Translations under genes and position numbers: made by a program
The notes under the pieces: generated by a model
The model's input: the letters and a program-made list of their open reading frames with translations, nothing else
What the model was told of the DNA's origin: nothing
Databases searched by the model: none
Part shown: piece after piece, positions 35,036 to 46,713 of the stretch
How positions within the stretch are numbered: position 1 is the stretch's first letter
Layout of the letters: each line of letters begins with the position of its first letter
From: Erythroxylum novogranatense
Lineage: Eukaryota; Streptophyta; Magnoliopsida; Malpighiales; Erythroxylaceae
Assembly: GCA_029891385.1 (NCBI GenBank)
Contig: CM057228.1
Location: 82,386,964 to 82,450,963, forward strand
Direction of reading: 5' to 3'
Length of the DNA stretch: 64,000 nt

Positions 35036-35202
35036 GTGAACGATCAACCCTGAATCGGATGACCGAGTGAGCCTATTGCATACTATTCCTTGAAAGAAAG
35101 TTTTTGATTGATGAAGTTAAATGAGAAATGGAGGAGCATCCTGTACTCCTAATAAATCCGATCAGAATTTCGAGGACGAAATTCTTTTAAGGGGGGGAGA
35201 AG
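35036..35202 (+). other. 3' internal end and polypurine tract of D
   Basis: TTTCGAGGACGAAATTCTTT is the usual end of the Gypsy pol/leader zone next to the 3' LTR. AAGGGGGGGAGAAG (35189-35202) is the primer tract. Sequence before it is a short non-coding remnant. Confidence 0.85.
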
Positions 35203-38200
35203 TGTTGGGCCCCGATTTGCATTTAGCAGATTTACTTTATTTTGAGGTTTAGTTTGCCTAATGTTGTACTTGAAATTAATTTGCGATCTTTAGGGCTTAG
35301 TATATGACAAAAATTGAAAGGTTTTAGTTAAAATTAGAGTTTTGAGAAATTCTTAGAAATTTTAAAGAAATAAGTTGGTGTAAGGGCATTTTAGGAAGTC
35401 CATATTTGTTTTTAGGCTAAAGGCTTATTAGGAGGGGCATTATAGTCTTTGTAAATTGCAATTAAATCAAAAATGAAGGAAGAGACCCAAGGTTGGCGTG
35501 AGTGAAGAGTGAACCTACGACTTTTATAAGCAAAAGAAGAGAGGATAAATGGTAAGTATGAATGATCAAAACTACGTAGTTTAGAGGCTTAGGTTTTAAG
35601 TTAAAAACAAGACTTTCTCTTAAGTCATTAGAGATAGAAAGCTACAAAATTTCATCAAGGAGAAAGAAAAGAGGAGACTTTCGGCTAAGTAAGGAGAAGA
35701 AGAAGAAGAAGAAAAGAGTATGGGTTTTGTTGATTTCTTGCTTGAGAATATTGAGTCTAAGAGTTTCTTTAAGAAGAAGGGAAGAGAAAGAGCTTAAGCT
35801 TCCATTAGAAGCAAAAGAAAAATTCGTGGGATTCCTCCTAAGGTAAGAAAATTTTCGAAATTTATGGTTTTATAGATGGGTTTTGATGCTAGAAGCTTAG
35901 TTAAGTTATGGGTAAAGTTGGGTAGGTATTGATTCAAGTTTTCCTTTCCTTAGAAATGTTAGATTTTGGATTATCCTATGTTAAAGAGAGATTTTGTGCT
36001 TGATTAAGGTAAAGGGAGGCTTTTGAAGGAAGAAGAAAGGCAATTTGACCAATCCTATAAGCTAAAGGAATTTAAGGTGGGTGATTCCTTAATAATTGAG
36101 TTATAGGCTTAATGAACTTTGCTTTCCAATGACTTCGATTTTGCGTATAAATTACTCTTTGCGATATGTTTAACTTGTATGTGAGACGCTTTGATTGTGA
36201 ATTCATGTTGAAATGTTTTGATTACTACTTTGTTATGTAAAAAAAATACGAGAATTTATGATTTGGAAAAAGATTTGCCAGTTTGGCTCAGTTATGCGAA
36301 AGTAAATTTGTAAAGGTCAGTTTCGGCTAATGTTTTCGAATTATGTGAATTATGTGCTTTCTTTGGGTTTGTGGTGGTCCCATCTGAGTCAGGTGCACCT
36401 GTCTACCCATAGGCTTCTCCCGCCTGCCCGCTAGTGGCCGTGGAGTTCCTCTCAAGGACTCCTATTTGTCACGGCTACACATGACCGCTTCGCGGAAATG
36501 TGTAGTACGTTCTGTTTCGGATCCACCCGAACCACTTTGTTTTTGTTTTTGTGAAATGTTTGGTTGTTTTGTGATGTGTTAAGTGTGTAAATTTTTTATT
36601 GGGATAAATTTTGTGAAAAGATTTGAAAAATAAGAATGTTTTCATTAATGTGACATTATTTTGAAAATGAAGGAAAGAATGATGGTTTTTGCTTATTCCT
36701 TGATTATTAAGTTGTTACCCACTGAGTCGTCGAGGTCACACCTCATTTCCCCTCCACAGGTGTCAAGTGAGAAACCGAGTCACCGCATCGGGATTGAGGC
36801 AACTCCGATGCAATTTTGGCTTTTGAAGTTGTATTTGAAGTTGTGTTTTGAGAAAACAGGCTTTAGGTCGCGTTTTGGGCTTTTATGTAATTTTCGCTAC
36901 TTTTGATGTAATCGGGTCAAAATGCCCTCTAAAGCCTTGTATGAACTTAATTCCACATGTTTGTAAGAGTTTTGGATTTGAAAATGTAACTTGTGTTTGT
37001 TTCTTGCAAATGTATTGTTGTATGGTTGAGAATAACAAAAAGGAAAGAATGAAATGTGTGACTTTATGGATTGGAAATGAGTAGATACCTAGGAGTGAGA
37101 TTGCCCTATAGTTTGAGAAATGTTTAGAAGCCTAGGAGTGTGTTGCTGCTATTGGATATTGAGTTCTTATGCAGGTTGATGAATTGAATTGAAAAATTTG
37201 GGTTAGGAGTAAATTAGGGGAGGTGCTGTCCAATTTTTCCAGAAATTGGGCAGCAACTTCCATTCAATTTTAGAGTGGCTTAGAGCTTGAATTTGTTTGG
37301 ATGGTCTTCTTGAAGAATGTAGAGCATGATTAGAGCTTTCTAACGGCATAAAGTTTGTCACATTCGGACTTAAGATGAAGAAGTTATGAGAATAGGTAGG
37401 TTTCAGCTACTGTTGAAACCACTGAAATTTTGCAGCACCTTTAGAAGCCTTTTTCACCCTCTTGGAGATTGATCTGATTTTTGTGTTCTTCACGAAAAAT
37501 GTAGATTATCTTTCTACCTTTAAAATGAGGTATGATTTGCAGTAATTGGAGTTAGGAATCAAAAGTTATGAGGTTGGGAATGTTGACAGTTACTGTTCAT
37601 TTAGGTAATTTACTGTTCCATTGGCTAGTTTTCTTGGCTGAACTTTTGAGTGTGTTTTTGCCCTAGTTAATGATTGAATTAATTTTTACACCCTTCATGA
37701 AACTTGTAGAGAATCTATTTATCTTTCCAATGAGGTAAAATGTGCCATTTTTAGACTTGTGTGCTAAAAGATATGAATTCTCAAATTTATGTCAATGTGT
37801 AGGGAAAACTTAATTTTTAATGGCAGCAACCTTTGAAGCAATTTAGGACCTTCTTAATGGCTAAATTAGTTTTTAAATCCTTCTAGAAAGTTTTAGAGCT
37901 CTCTTTTATCTTTCTTTGGACACTAATTTTGTAAAATTTCGATTTCGGGGTGAAAAGTTATTAAAGTTTAAAGTTAGAAAAGTTTTCATTAGTTTTAACA
38001 ATTGAATTTTCAATTTGGGGCAATTAAACCCCGTTTCCTATTTTATTCGTTTCTCCCCCATTTGACCTCCGATTTGCACGATTTTTGAAGCATTATCTTC
38101 AGGAAAAAAAAATAATTTCATACCCCTTAGACGTGCCCACGCCTAATCTCTAAATATCCTCCTCTCACTCTTTTGCTTGTAACTTTTTCGTTTGGCCTCG

Positions 38201-38617
38201 GATTCACTCGATTTTCGAGCATTGGGTTCTATAGAAAATTTTAGTAAAATGAGAGTGTCGGGTTTTGGGTCGAAATTCACGGGTAATATTGATGAGAGTC
38301 AATCACGTGACGATTTCGAATGTATTTCTATTTTCGGGCGATTTTGTGAGCTATAAAGATCCGATTGAGACGATTTCTAATTCTAATTAACCCAGAGATA
38401 TGATTTTGTATTGCTTAGGAATCGTATTTAGTTATGGGCCTAAGCGTAAATTTTATTGGAGGATAATTAGGCGAATTTACTGAGTTTTGTTGGATGATGT
38501 TAAAATAAGTTCGATTTGAGGTTTCTTTCGTGGTAAGGAATCCCTCCCTTGTGAGATGCGCGTCCAGATGTCATGTAGGACGTCGGGCACGCGACTCACC
38601 GGGGAGGGGTTCCAACA
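35203..38617 (+). repeat. 3' LTR of D, about 3.4 kb
   Basis: TGTTGGGCCCCGATTTGC to GGGGTTCCAACA. It contains a hairpin-rich block at 36365-36535, including the arms CTACACAT and ATGTGTAG around CCGCTTCGCGG. The CCACTGAG to CACAGGTG module is at 36717-36762. Four imperfect modules with anchors near 37348, 37525, 37734 and 37922, and CTTTTTCG(T)-type blocks at 38040-38235, follow. No gene seen. Confidence 0.88.
37290..37980 (+). repeat. Four imperfect 175-210-bp modules in LTR D
   Basis: Each has GTAGA(G/T), a CTTTCTA or ATCTTTCCAATGAGG centre, a (G)TTTGTNA word and AAGTTATGA. They resemble the modules in F and B although the rest of the LTR is hard to align. Confidence 0.7.
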
Positions 38618-38622
38618 AATAA

Positions 38623-40088
38623 AGAGTTTATAGTGCTATCATCACTTCTAGATGTTTTAAGGAGATTTGGTGATTAAACTGGCGCTAGTAGTTTGATGGA
38701 CTAACTACCCATCAAGTCTTAACACCAAAATGAGATCTTGTGTGTTAATCACCATATAAAGTAAAACGGGAGATCTAGAAGGAAAAATCAACATAAGGAT
38801 AAAATGGTAATTTTACCCTTTATTGTGTAGATGGCTATAATAAGGTTCTAAATAGGGTTTGCAATTGGACATAAAATATGTGTTATCATAATATTTAATA
38901 ATTCAAGAGTTCAACTAATTGTCTTTAGTGGAATAACATTTAATTAATAAGCTAGAATTAATTCTAATGAGATTAAATTAATTCTAGGCTTATTGGAGCT
39001 TGATTATCAACATCCAATAAGATTCTCTACTTGGCTTCAAAAAAGGTTATCAAGCTAAGTAAGAAATATAAATGGAGGTTTTAGAAGCCTATAATTGAAT
39101 GTTGGGCTTGTAATAATTAATGGTTAATTAGAAGCCCAAATGTTCATTTAGAAATGGGTTAGACTTTGGTTTAATGTAATTGATTAGATTAATTATATTA
39201 AAACAATTTTTTTAAAAGAAAGGAGTAGCAATTTCGGTTTTATTAGGGTTGAATGTGCAGCTGTACACTTAACATTCAAATGCTAAATAAAGATGGTCTT
39301 TATTAAGGTTTATCATCATTAAATGGAGTTATGAACTTACCATTAAATGTTTTAATGGTTATCTTTTAATGTTAGCATGTAACCTATTAGCATTCATTAG
39401 ATTAAAGAAGAAAGATGTGCATTGGATGGACTATCTTCCTTCTTCCATTTTCCAAAACTGAAATTGTTAGGTCATATTTAGGTTAATAGTCCTTTCATAT
39501 AGCCATCTTAAAGAAAAATGAGAAGAGTCTCATTTAATGGCTACTTTACGATTGATTAAAGTAAGAAGTGATGCATTGATGCTATTCTCTTCTTCCATTC
39601 CATGCATAATCGAATTTGAGTGTGTAAGAAAGGATTCTTCCATGGTTTAACTCTCTCTCTCTCCTTTCATGCATGAGTGAGCCGAAATTTGCATGAGAAG
39701 AGTCTCATTTTTATCCCATTTCTTTTAAGAAAAATCTCCTCCAAACATTTCTTCTCCTTTCCCACCAAAGGATTTTGTTAACCAAGTTGTTCTAGGAAAA
39801 CAAGAGGTAAATCAAATCGATTGATGATAATAACAAGGGGAAGATAGATTGACAAAGGAAAGGATTCAAAAGCAAAAGGTTTGGATACAAGAAGAAGGAG
39901 AGGATAGCGCAGTAAGGAATTAAAGCTGTAGCAAGGGAGTCGGTAATACTCTTCATCTTGTTTATGTCTATTATTATCCTTATACCATATCATGTATAGA
40001 TTAGCATGATGATTTGGATATATTGCTTTCGCTGCAAATAAGATTTCTAAAAAGTTTTGAAATCTACCGGTTCTCCAAATATGGCATG
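38623..40088 (+). repeat. 5' LTR of E2, main part
   Basis: Matches E1 21131-21577, 26981-27029 and 28939-29910 in one uninterrupted run. Similarity stops at about 40088 (CTCCAAATATGGCATG), roughly 25 bp before the expected LTR end. Confidence 0.88.
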
Positions 40089-40500
40089 CCTAGGTCTACC
40101 CCTTCTACTTCCAATGCAACCGTTTCTCTCACCACTACTCCTTGATCTCCGTTATCAACCTTCCTATCCCCACCAAGCTCTACCCACAGTACACCACTAT
40201 GTGGCATACACCTTTGGACTCAAGTATGCTTGATCAAACTAGATCCAACCTAATATTAGATCCAATTCAAAATTTTTGGTTTGAAACCAAACTTGATTAG
40301 GTTGTATTAGGCACGAAAATCATTAACATTATAAAAAATTACAGCACCAACTCCAAATTTTACTCACTTCTCATATCCTAAATAAAAAATTAATGACAAA
40401 CATTTGGAATGCCTAAATAAATAAACTGGTACCAAATAATGGAAAAAGAAAAAAAGGGGTTGAATCAAGAAATTGAAAGTGCACATAGTCTTTAGGCACA
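40089..40500. other. Unassigned sequence between E2 LTR and LTR H
   Basis: No match inside the window. A small palindrome TTGGTTTGAAACCAA is at about 40278-40292. It may be a fragment of another element that arrived with H. Confidence 0.35.
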
Positions 40501-41860
40501 TGATAAGTGTAAATTACATTGTATTTTAGGGCATAGTTTGATATTTGTTTAGATAGTAATTTAATCAATTAGTATATGTTTATATTATAATTGTGTCAGT
40601 TTGTTAATTATTTATATTTTAAGTGTTTTATAGTACAAGTCTTTAAGATTAAATATTATGTTTTTGAGGTACCTTGATGTGTTTGCTAGTATTTCAGGGT
40701 CAACATCGAAGGACGGAGGAGTTTTGAAGACATCAGGCTGAAAGAACGACCCATGATTTGGCCACTATTGTGTCAATCATTGCTTACATACCACGATCAT
40801 GACAAAAGCCCAGGGAATAGCCCATGATCCTGCCCTAAATCGGGTAGACACACAGACACTTATGAACGTCAAGTTTTGAGGGATTTTTGGAGCTTTCGGA
40901 CTCTGAAAAACCTTAGGGTTACTTGAAAAACAAAAGCATATAAAAAGAACAAAAGAGGTAGAGAAACAAGTTTTTTACAATAGCCACCTTGAGAAATCCT
41001 AGAGAGAGATCAATAAGAGATAAAGGAAGAGAGAAGAGGATAAAAAGCTGACTTGAAGTATTTCCCGGATCAGGAGGTTTCCCGACATCACTATCTCCCA
41101 TCATCCATTTTAGTTTTATTATTGTATATAATTGGATTGAATAATTGATGATAGGATCTAGAATGTCGAGGATGTTCCAATCTCACCTTCGAAATTTTAT
41201 TCTTGAATTAATGAGAATCTAATTATGTATGTGTTTATTGGATATTATTATGGTTTGATTATGCTATTGAATAATTCGATAATAAATTAAAAGGGTGAGT
41301 TGAATGAAAAATGATTAAATTGGACTAACAAGAATTAGATGATTTAATAGAAACTAGAATTAAATCAGATCGATAATTTGTATGGAAACAGATGTCGCAT
41401 AAGTTTCTGATAATTTATTACAGAACTTCAAAACTAATTAGAGTTTTGGATAGATTGTGAATTAAAAGATTACAACCTTTATAACTCGAGAGAGAGTAAT
41501 CAACCCTAGAATAGCTAGAACCAACAATATAATAATTCATAATCAGTTAGCTTAGCATTACTGATAGGTAAATTTCCTTTCTCTCAATTGGTAATTTCAT
41601 TCGGTTGATTCTTATGTGTGTTGCAAATTGCTTAATAATTAGTATTTTTATGTTTGATTCTTAATTTGATTGATTGAATTAAATCTCACACTAGTTTATT
41701 TACATCTTGAATTTTTGTTATTTATTTCTAACCTTAGATTTTAGGATTGGATTAGTTCCCTCCTCATGGGATCGACACCTTTGGTACTATAACAACGAAC
41801 CATGCGCTTGCAAATTACCAAAGGTCAATAATTAAAACTTACACAACCAAACCTTAATCA
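40501..41860 (+). repeat. Athila-type LTR H
   Basis: TGATAAGTGTAAATTACATT to CCTTAATCA, followed by a primer-site-like sequence. The end region, with GGGATCGACACCTTTGG, GCGCTTGC and AAATTACC, is typical of Athila/Tat LTR ends. No partner LTR is present, and the start coordinate rests on the TG and on family resemblance. Confidence 0.7.
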
Positions 41861-42063
41861 AGTTTTTGGCATCGTTGCAGGGGAGACAATTATTTTAGTT
41901 CTTTAGTCTAAGACGTTTTAGTTAGTTTTTATTTTTCGTTCTTTCTTTCTATTTCAAAATCCGTGCTCTTACAAAAACACAAGAGTTACAAGAAGTTTGA
42001 GTCGTGCAATTGAAACCTTAGGGCTAGATATCACTCGATTAGAATGATTAATTAGGAATTTCA
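41861..42063 (+). other. Primer site and first bases of the internal region after H
   Basis: TTTTTGGCATCGTTGCAGGG (41863-41882) is a decayed TTTTTGGCGCCGTTGCCGGG site with CG changed to CA or TG-like forms. The internal sequence is lost after about 180 bp, where E2 leader sequence resumes at 42064. Confidence 0.75.
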
Positions 42064-42863
42064 GTAACAATGAGGCCTATCATCATTATGTTTCCTCCTT
42101 GGTTTCATTTTTATGTTTCTTTGATTATGTAATTTTACAAAACCATGAAATGATGAAGATGAAGAAGCCATGAATTGAAGAAATAAAGAGGTAAAGTTTT
42201 AGTTTTGGTTATAATGTATTGGCAAAGTTTCGGTTGTTAGAAAACCAAAGTGATGAAATTTTGTGTTTAAAAATTTTCAGTTTTATGACACAATAAGTTT
42301 CTATTTTGATAAAAAAAAGCAAGTGTTGGATTTTTGTTTCATATGGACGAGTTTCGGTTTTGATGAAAAACCAATGCTGGATATTTTTTTTTTCAAAATG
42401 GCAAATTCATTTTTATGAAAATCGAAACTTTGTTGTGAAAGAAAAGCCATTCCATACTTTTTGCCAAATAGGTCAAGTCATGTAAGTAAAGAGTTCGAAG
42501 CAAAATATCCAAGTCCAAGACGAAATTGTTGGGCCTAAAAGCCTTGTAATGGTATTTATGATTCTAGGATGGACAATCAAAAGTGGCTTATTAGTTCATG
42601 AGATGAATGGATAAATGAATGCAAACAATATGTGATATTATGTGATTGCATATCATTTAGAAAATTGCCAACCCTAGACTTTGCCATGCATTCATTATGT
42701 ATGAGATATATAATGAAACAATATAGGATGGATAATAAATTGCATCTTGACAAGATGGTATTTATTAAAACTTAAAGCTCAAAAAGATTGAGTAGGAGAG
42801 GATGTTTAAGTTAGAGTCCACAGTCTCCATATGATGGCCCATTTGCATGTGGTGAAGTGTTAC
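42064..42863 (+). other. E2 leader, first part
   Basis: Aligns with 30117-30971 of E1, including the tandem repeats and the block GGATGGACAATCAAAAGTGG. It stops at GTTAC (42859-42863), the target copy for solo LTR J. No coding frame. Confidence 0.82.
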
Positions 42864-43011
42864 TGTAATGTTCCATGTTCGGGGCTAGAATTGAGCATAC
42901 TGTGAGAAATTAGAAGTGTATTACATGTAGCGCCCCCTTACCGTAGAGTATACACCGGAATACCCGTAAGTCATTTCGATGCGTATCCTACAATAAGGGT
43001 GCACTACGAAC

Positions 43012-45010
43012 TGTTGGGCCCGAGCCCCGTAACCCGAATCCCGAGGCGACCCCTCGAGCTGCGCCTCAACGGGCGACCCGAACCGTCGGACCCGATCCTA
43101 ACATTTTCACAACAATCGATTCGCACATGCAATTTATAACAAAATCATTCGCATAATCATTTAAATAAACATCCCATAATCCGGGGCTAAAAGCCATATC
43201 AATCCAAAAATGAAATTCAACAATTATTGTCATAACATCATACTAAATCTAAAGGAAATCCAAAATACGAGAAATATGCTCCATGATAACATACTCAGTG
43301 GGCTAACTAAAATACTAACTTAATGAAATAGTCTTTAACTACTATGGAGTTCTTCGAAGCCTGACAAGGATCACCCGAGGTCTTGAGTTGCACCTGAGGA
43401 GGGAAAGATAATGGGTTGAGCTACACAGCTCAGTGGCTAATATAGTTATAGCCATCGGCAATTAGAACAAAAATCAAGCATATGTATAAATATATATTAT
43501 ACTAATATACTTGTAACGGTTCTAGTGTTCATATGCACATCAAGAAATACACGAAAATTCACCACATGTCACGATATATGCTTCATCAAGCGCAATTCAA
43601 ATATGCAGTGCACAAAACAATGGCTCGAGGGTCCATGAAATCAAAAGGAAGAAACCGAAGTTTGCATCCTGAAACAAAAGGAAGAAACCGAAGTTTACAT
43701 CCTGAACGAAATGAGTCCATTCGGAGCTCATAGGCCACAAGCGGGCAGCCGGGAGAAGGCTTTTGTCGACGTGCACGTGACTAACGAAATGGTTCCACTC
43801 TCGCCCAAATAAAACACATATTCATATTTATAATCATTTCATCAAAATGCCGTGACCGAGGTCCCGAAATAACATGCTCAGAATCATAATTCATGCTTAT
43901 TTCATGGCATAAGAAATCCATATCATTCATTATACATGCATATTAGACAACATATACTCATGCATAGTCAAGAAATTGCCTAATCACGCAATAACTATAA
44001 GTATATCACCCATAGAATCGCATGCGAGAATCCGACTCATCGATGACCGTCCTCTTGCGATGAAAACTGATCTGCTTGGTTGCCTATATTAAACCAAGTC
44101 TTAAATCAAATAATAATCAAAGAAAATTAATCAAAAAGCTTTGGAAATCAAATAAGCAAATTTCTGGAAAAAGGGGAGTTCGCCGCGGCGAAGGCATTGC
44201 TCGCCGTGGCGCGTCGCGCGTGACGGCCAAGCCTTGGCGGCGCCACAAGACGTCATGCACGCACGCGCATGCGTCGCGCCCGCGACGTGAATCCACACAC
44301 GCCACGACGAGCACGCGTGCGTGCCTGAAATCCAAGCCGCGACGTGCTCTTGAGCACGTCGCGACGTGCGGATCGGGATTTCGTTCCCGAACCACAAATT
44401 CTCCAGATTTTCAACTCCCAATCGTTCCAAACTCAGATGTAATACTCCCAAGCCATAGATCCAACCTTCTACCACGCTTCTAACCCATTCTCTGCTTCCA
44501 ATTAGTCCTAAAATCATCAATCTAAGGATTTTCCCAATTTCTCATCCTAAAACCCTAATCATCGTTTTCTCTTAATCCCAACAATCTCAATGCTTAATCC
44601 ATTCGAAATAAGATAGAAAGGTCATAGACTTACCGATGAAGCACTAAATACTTGAAATCACCAAGTCGCGAATCCTTCTCTTCCTCTCTTCTCCTCACCG
44701 ACAACAAACCTCTTCTTCTTTCCTTTCTATTTCTATTTTCTTTCTTCTTTTCTTTTCCTTTTATATCTAGGTCTTTTAAAACCTAGGGATGGTCAAAGAC
44801 CAACCTACCCTCCTTTTAAGCCTAACTCCAATTCAACTTAAGTGGACTTCCAAATACCCTTACACAATTTAATCATCTAATTTATTAATTAAACCTCGAT
44901 TATACTCCAATTAATCAATATCAAGTCCAATTAAATCAAACTAAACCATAAACTCATAATCATCAACAATGCATGCTTAATCATCAAAGAAAAAATATTC
45001 GGGTCTAACA
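43012..45010 (-). repeat. 3' LTR of C
   Basis: + strand TGTTGGGCCCGAGCC to GGGTCTAACA. It holds a two-copy 32-bp repeat (43649-43712), the CTGAG module (43391-43440) and a CpG island (44178-44372) with a perfect TTCGCCGCGGCGAA at 44179-44192. The island differs greatly from that in the other LTR. Confidence 0.95.
44178..44372. repeat. CpG palindrome island in C 3' LTR
   Basis: Dense CG words and inverted repeats: TTCGCCGCGGCGAA, GCACGTCGCGACGTGC and GCGTCGCGC. Compare 51071-51242 in the partner LTR, where only blocks such as GTGCTCTTGAGCACGTCGCG are conserved. Confidence 0.88.
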
Positions 45011-45024
45011 TTTCTCCCCCTTAA
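45011..45024 (-). other. Polypurine tract of C
   Basis: Minus-strand TTTTAAGGGGGAGAAA lies directly before TGTTAGACCC, the LTR start. Confidence 0.9.
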
Positions 45025-45857
45025 AAGAAATTTAAATCATGAAATTTACCTGAACCATCGAAGAGATACGGATACTTCTCCTTCATAGCGTCCAATGGCT
45101 CCCATGTAGCCTCCTCTACTGAATGATTCCTCCACAGGACTTTGACTAGCTGAACCGTCTTGTTCCTGAGGACTTTATCCTTACTGTCCAAGATCTCTAC
45201 TGGTAGCTCCTCATAAGTCAGATCATCCCGCAGCTGAACCTCACTAGCCTGAACGATATGAGAAGGATCTGATCTATACCTCCTCAACATAGATACATGG
45301 AAGACATTGTGAATCTGCGACAACTCCGAAGGTAACGCCAACCTGTAGGCGAGTGGCCCAATCCTCTCAAGGATTTCATACGGACCCACATACCTCGGAC
45401 TCAACTTACCCTTCTTGCCAAATCTCAATGCTCCTTTCCAAGGAGACGTCTTAAGAAACACCTTCTCACCGACTTCATACTCCATTTCCTTTCGGTGAGC
45501 ATCCACATAACTTTTCATCCTATCCTGCGCTGCCTTAAGCCGTTGCTTAACCAGATTGACTTTCTCAACCGTCATCTGAATCAATTCTGGTCCCACCAAT
45601 TGCCTATCTCCTTCCTCATCCCAACAGATCGGAGTCCTACACCTCCTGCCATATAGTGCCTCATACGGAGCCATTTGAATACTCGAATGGTACGAATTGT
45701 TGTAAGCAAATTCGACCAACGGAAAATGCTCATCCCAAGCTCCCTTAAAATCCATCACACACTCCCGAAGCATCCCCTCAAGAGTCCGAATGGTCCTCTC
45801 TGACTGACCATCCGTCTGCGGATGAAACGCCGTACTAAAATGCAGCTTAGTACCCAA
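45021..45857 (-). pseudogene. C integrase C-terminal half with chromodomain
   Basis: A 278-residue open stretch begins within the integrase core. HPQTDGQSERTI carries the catalytic glutamate. FAYNNSYHSSIQMAPYEALY follows, then the GPY/F module around RYVGPYEILERIGPLAYRL. The last quarter is a chromodomain: EILDSKDKVLRNKTV, VKVLWRNHSVEEATWEP and MKEKYPYLF. Such domains are thought to direct chromovirus integration to marked chromatin. The chromodomain reads through without a break, but the frame is separated from the upstream integrase by a stop and frameshift at about 45860-45875. Length and layout fit the Tekay lineage. Confidence 0.93.
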
Positions 45858-45874
45858 AGCATCCTATGGCCCGC

Positions 45875-46350
45875 CTAAAACCTCGAAGTAAACCGAGGAT
45901 CTCTATCTGACACAATCGAGTCCGGAATCCCATGCAATCTCATGATCTCATCAATATACTTCTTTGTCAGCACGTGCAAAGAATCCGTCTGCTTAATCGC
46001 CAAAAAGTGTGCTGACTTCGTCAACCGATCCACAATAACCCAAATGGCATCATGCCTCCTACTGGTCTTAGGCAAACCCATCAGAAAATCCATAGTCACT
46101 CGCTGCCACTTCCACTCCGGAATGGACAATGGCCTCAACATACCGGAAAGTGCCTGGTGTTCAGCCTTGACTTGCTGACACATAAGACATCTACTAACAA
46201 ACTCTGCTACATCCCTCTTTATGCCTTTCCAACAGAAATGCTCTCTCAAATCCTGATACATCCTGGTACTACCTGGATGCATGGCATAAGACGCATTGTA
46301 TGCCTAATCCAAAATCTTATCCTTGATCTCCTGCACATCCGGAACACACA
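45875..46350 (-). pseudogene. C integrase N-terminal half (zinc region and first catalytic residues)
   Basis: Minus-strand [16 protein letters not shown] and [12 protein letters not shown] give part of the HHCC zinc site. The first histidine expected before it is read as tyrosine after an in-frame TAG near 46304. The core follows with [13 protein letters not shown] (first Asp) and [12 protein letters not shown] (second Asp). The frame ends at a stop just after FTSRF. The third catalytic residue is in the next piece. With the RT stop at 46714 this means pol is cut into at least four parts. Confidence 0.9.
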
Positions 46351-46476
46351 ACCGGGTACCTAATATCATCAGTCCATCATCCCTCACCTCTATATCCGAA
46401 ACCTTACCATTTCGAATCTCATCTCTGAGCTTGCTCAAATCCGCATCCTGAGCCTGCAAAACCCTAACCTTTTCCT

Positions 46477-46713
46477 TCAAAGAAAGGCCTCACCGAAAAT
46501 TAGCCGAAGACAATTCGGCTCTTCCTCGTCAAACTTATCTTCACTTGGCCATTTCTTCCAATAAAGGAAGATACATCGCCGAACATGAGCAATCGAAGAC
46601 TTTACGCTCAAAGCATCCGCCACCACATTGGCCTTGCCTGGATGATACTCAATCAACAGGTCATAGTCCTTGAGTAATTCAAGCCATCGTCTCTGCCTCA
46701 AATTCAGCTCCTT
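46477..46713 (-). pseudogene. C RNase H to integrase connector
   Basis: Continues the pol frame after a TAG at about 46712-46714 where glutamine (CAG) is usual. [20 protein letters not shown] and [11 protein letters not shown] mark the end of the RNase H/connection region. A frameshift near 46480 leads to the stretch before the integrase zinc domain. CAG to TAG is the change expected for decay of a CHG-methylated cytosine. Confidence 0.85.

Larger units (their letters stand above)
34655..38617 (+). mobile_element. Tekay-type Gypsy element D, 5'-deleted, with SINEs
   Basis: Flanked by perfect AATAA duplications (34650-34654 and 38618-38622). E1 shows the empty site at 21131. Only the 3' end of the internal region remains: TTTCGAGGACGAAATTC (35169-35185), a polypurine tract and the 3' LTR. 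The left end TGTTGGACCCC coincides with the tail of SINE-2, and the 5' LTR and nearly all of gag-pol are missing. A deletion between the LTR start TGTTGGGCCCC and the similar SINE tail would explain this. Confidence 0.75.

Noticed and set aside
43533..43733. Frame nearly identical to one at 50428-50628
   Set aside because: The two lie in the two LTRs of C, so the match is LTR duplication, not protein conservation.
44076..44520. Arg/Ala-rich frames on both strands, about 90-135 codons
   Set aside because: They arise from the CpG island of LTR C, exist on both strands, and are not conserved in the partner LTR.
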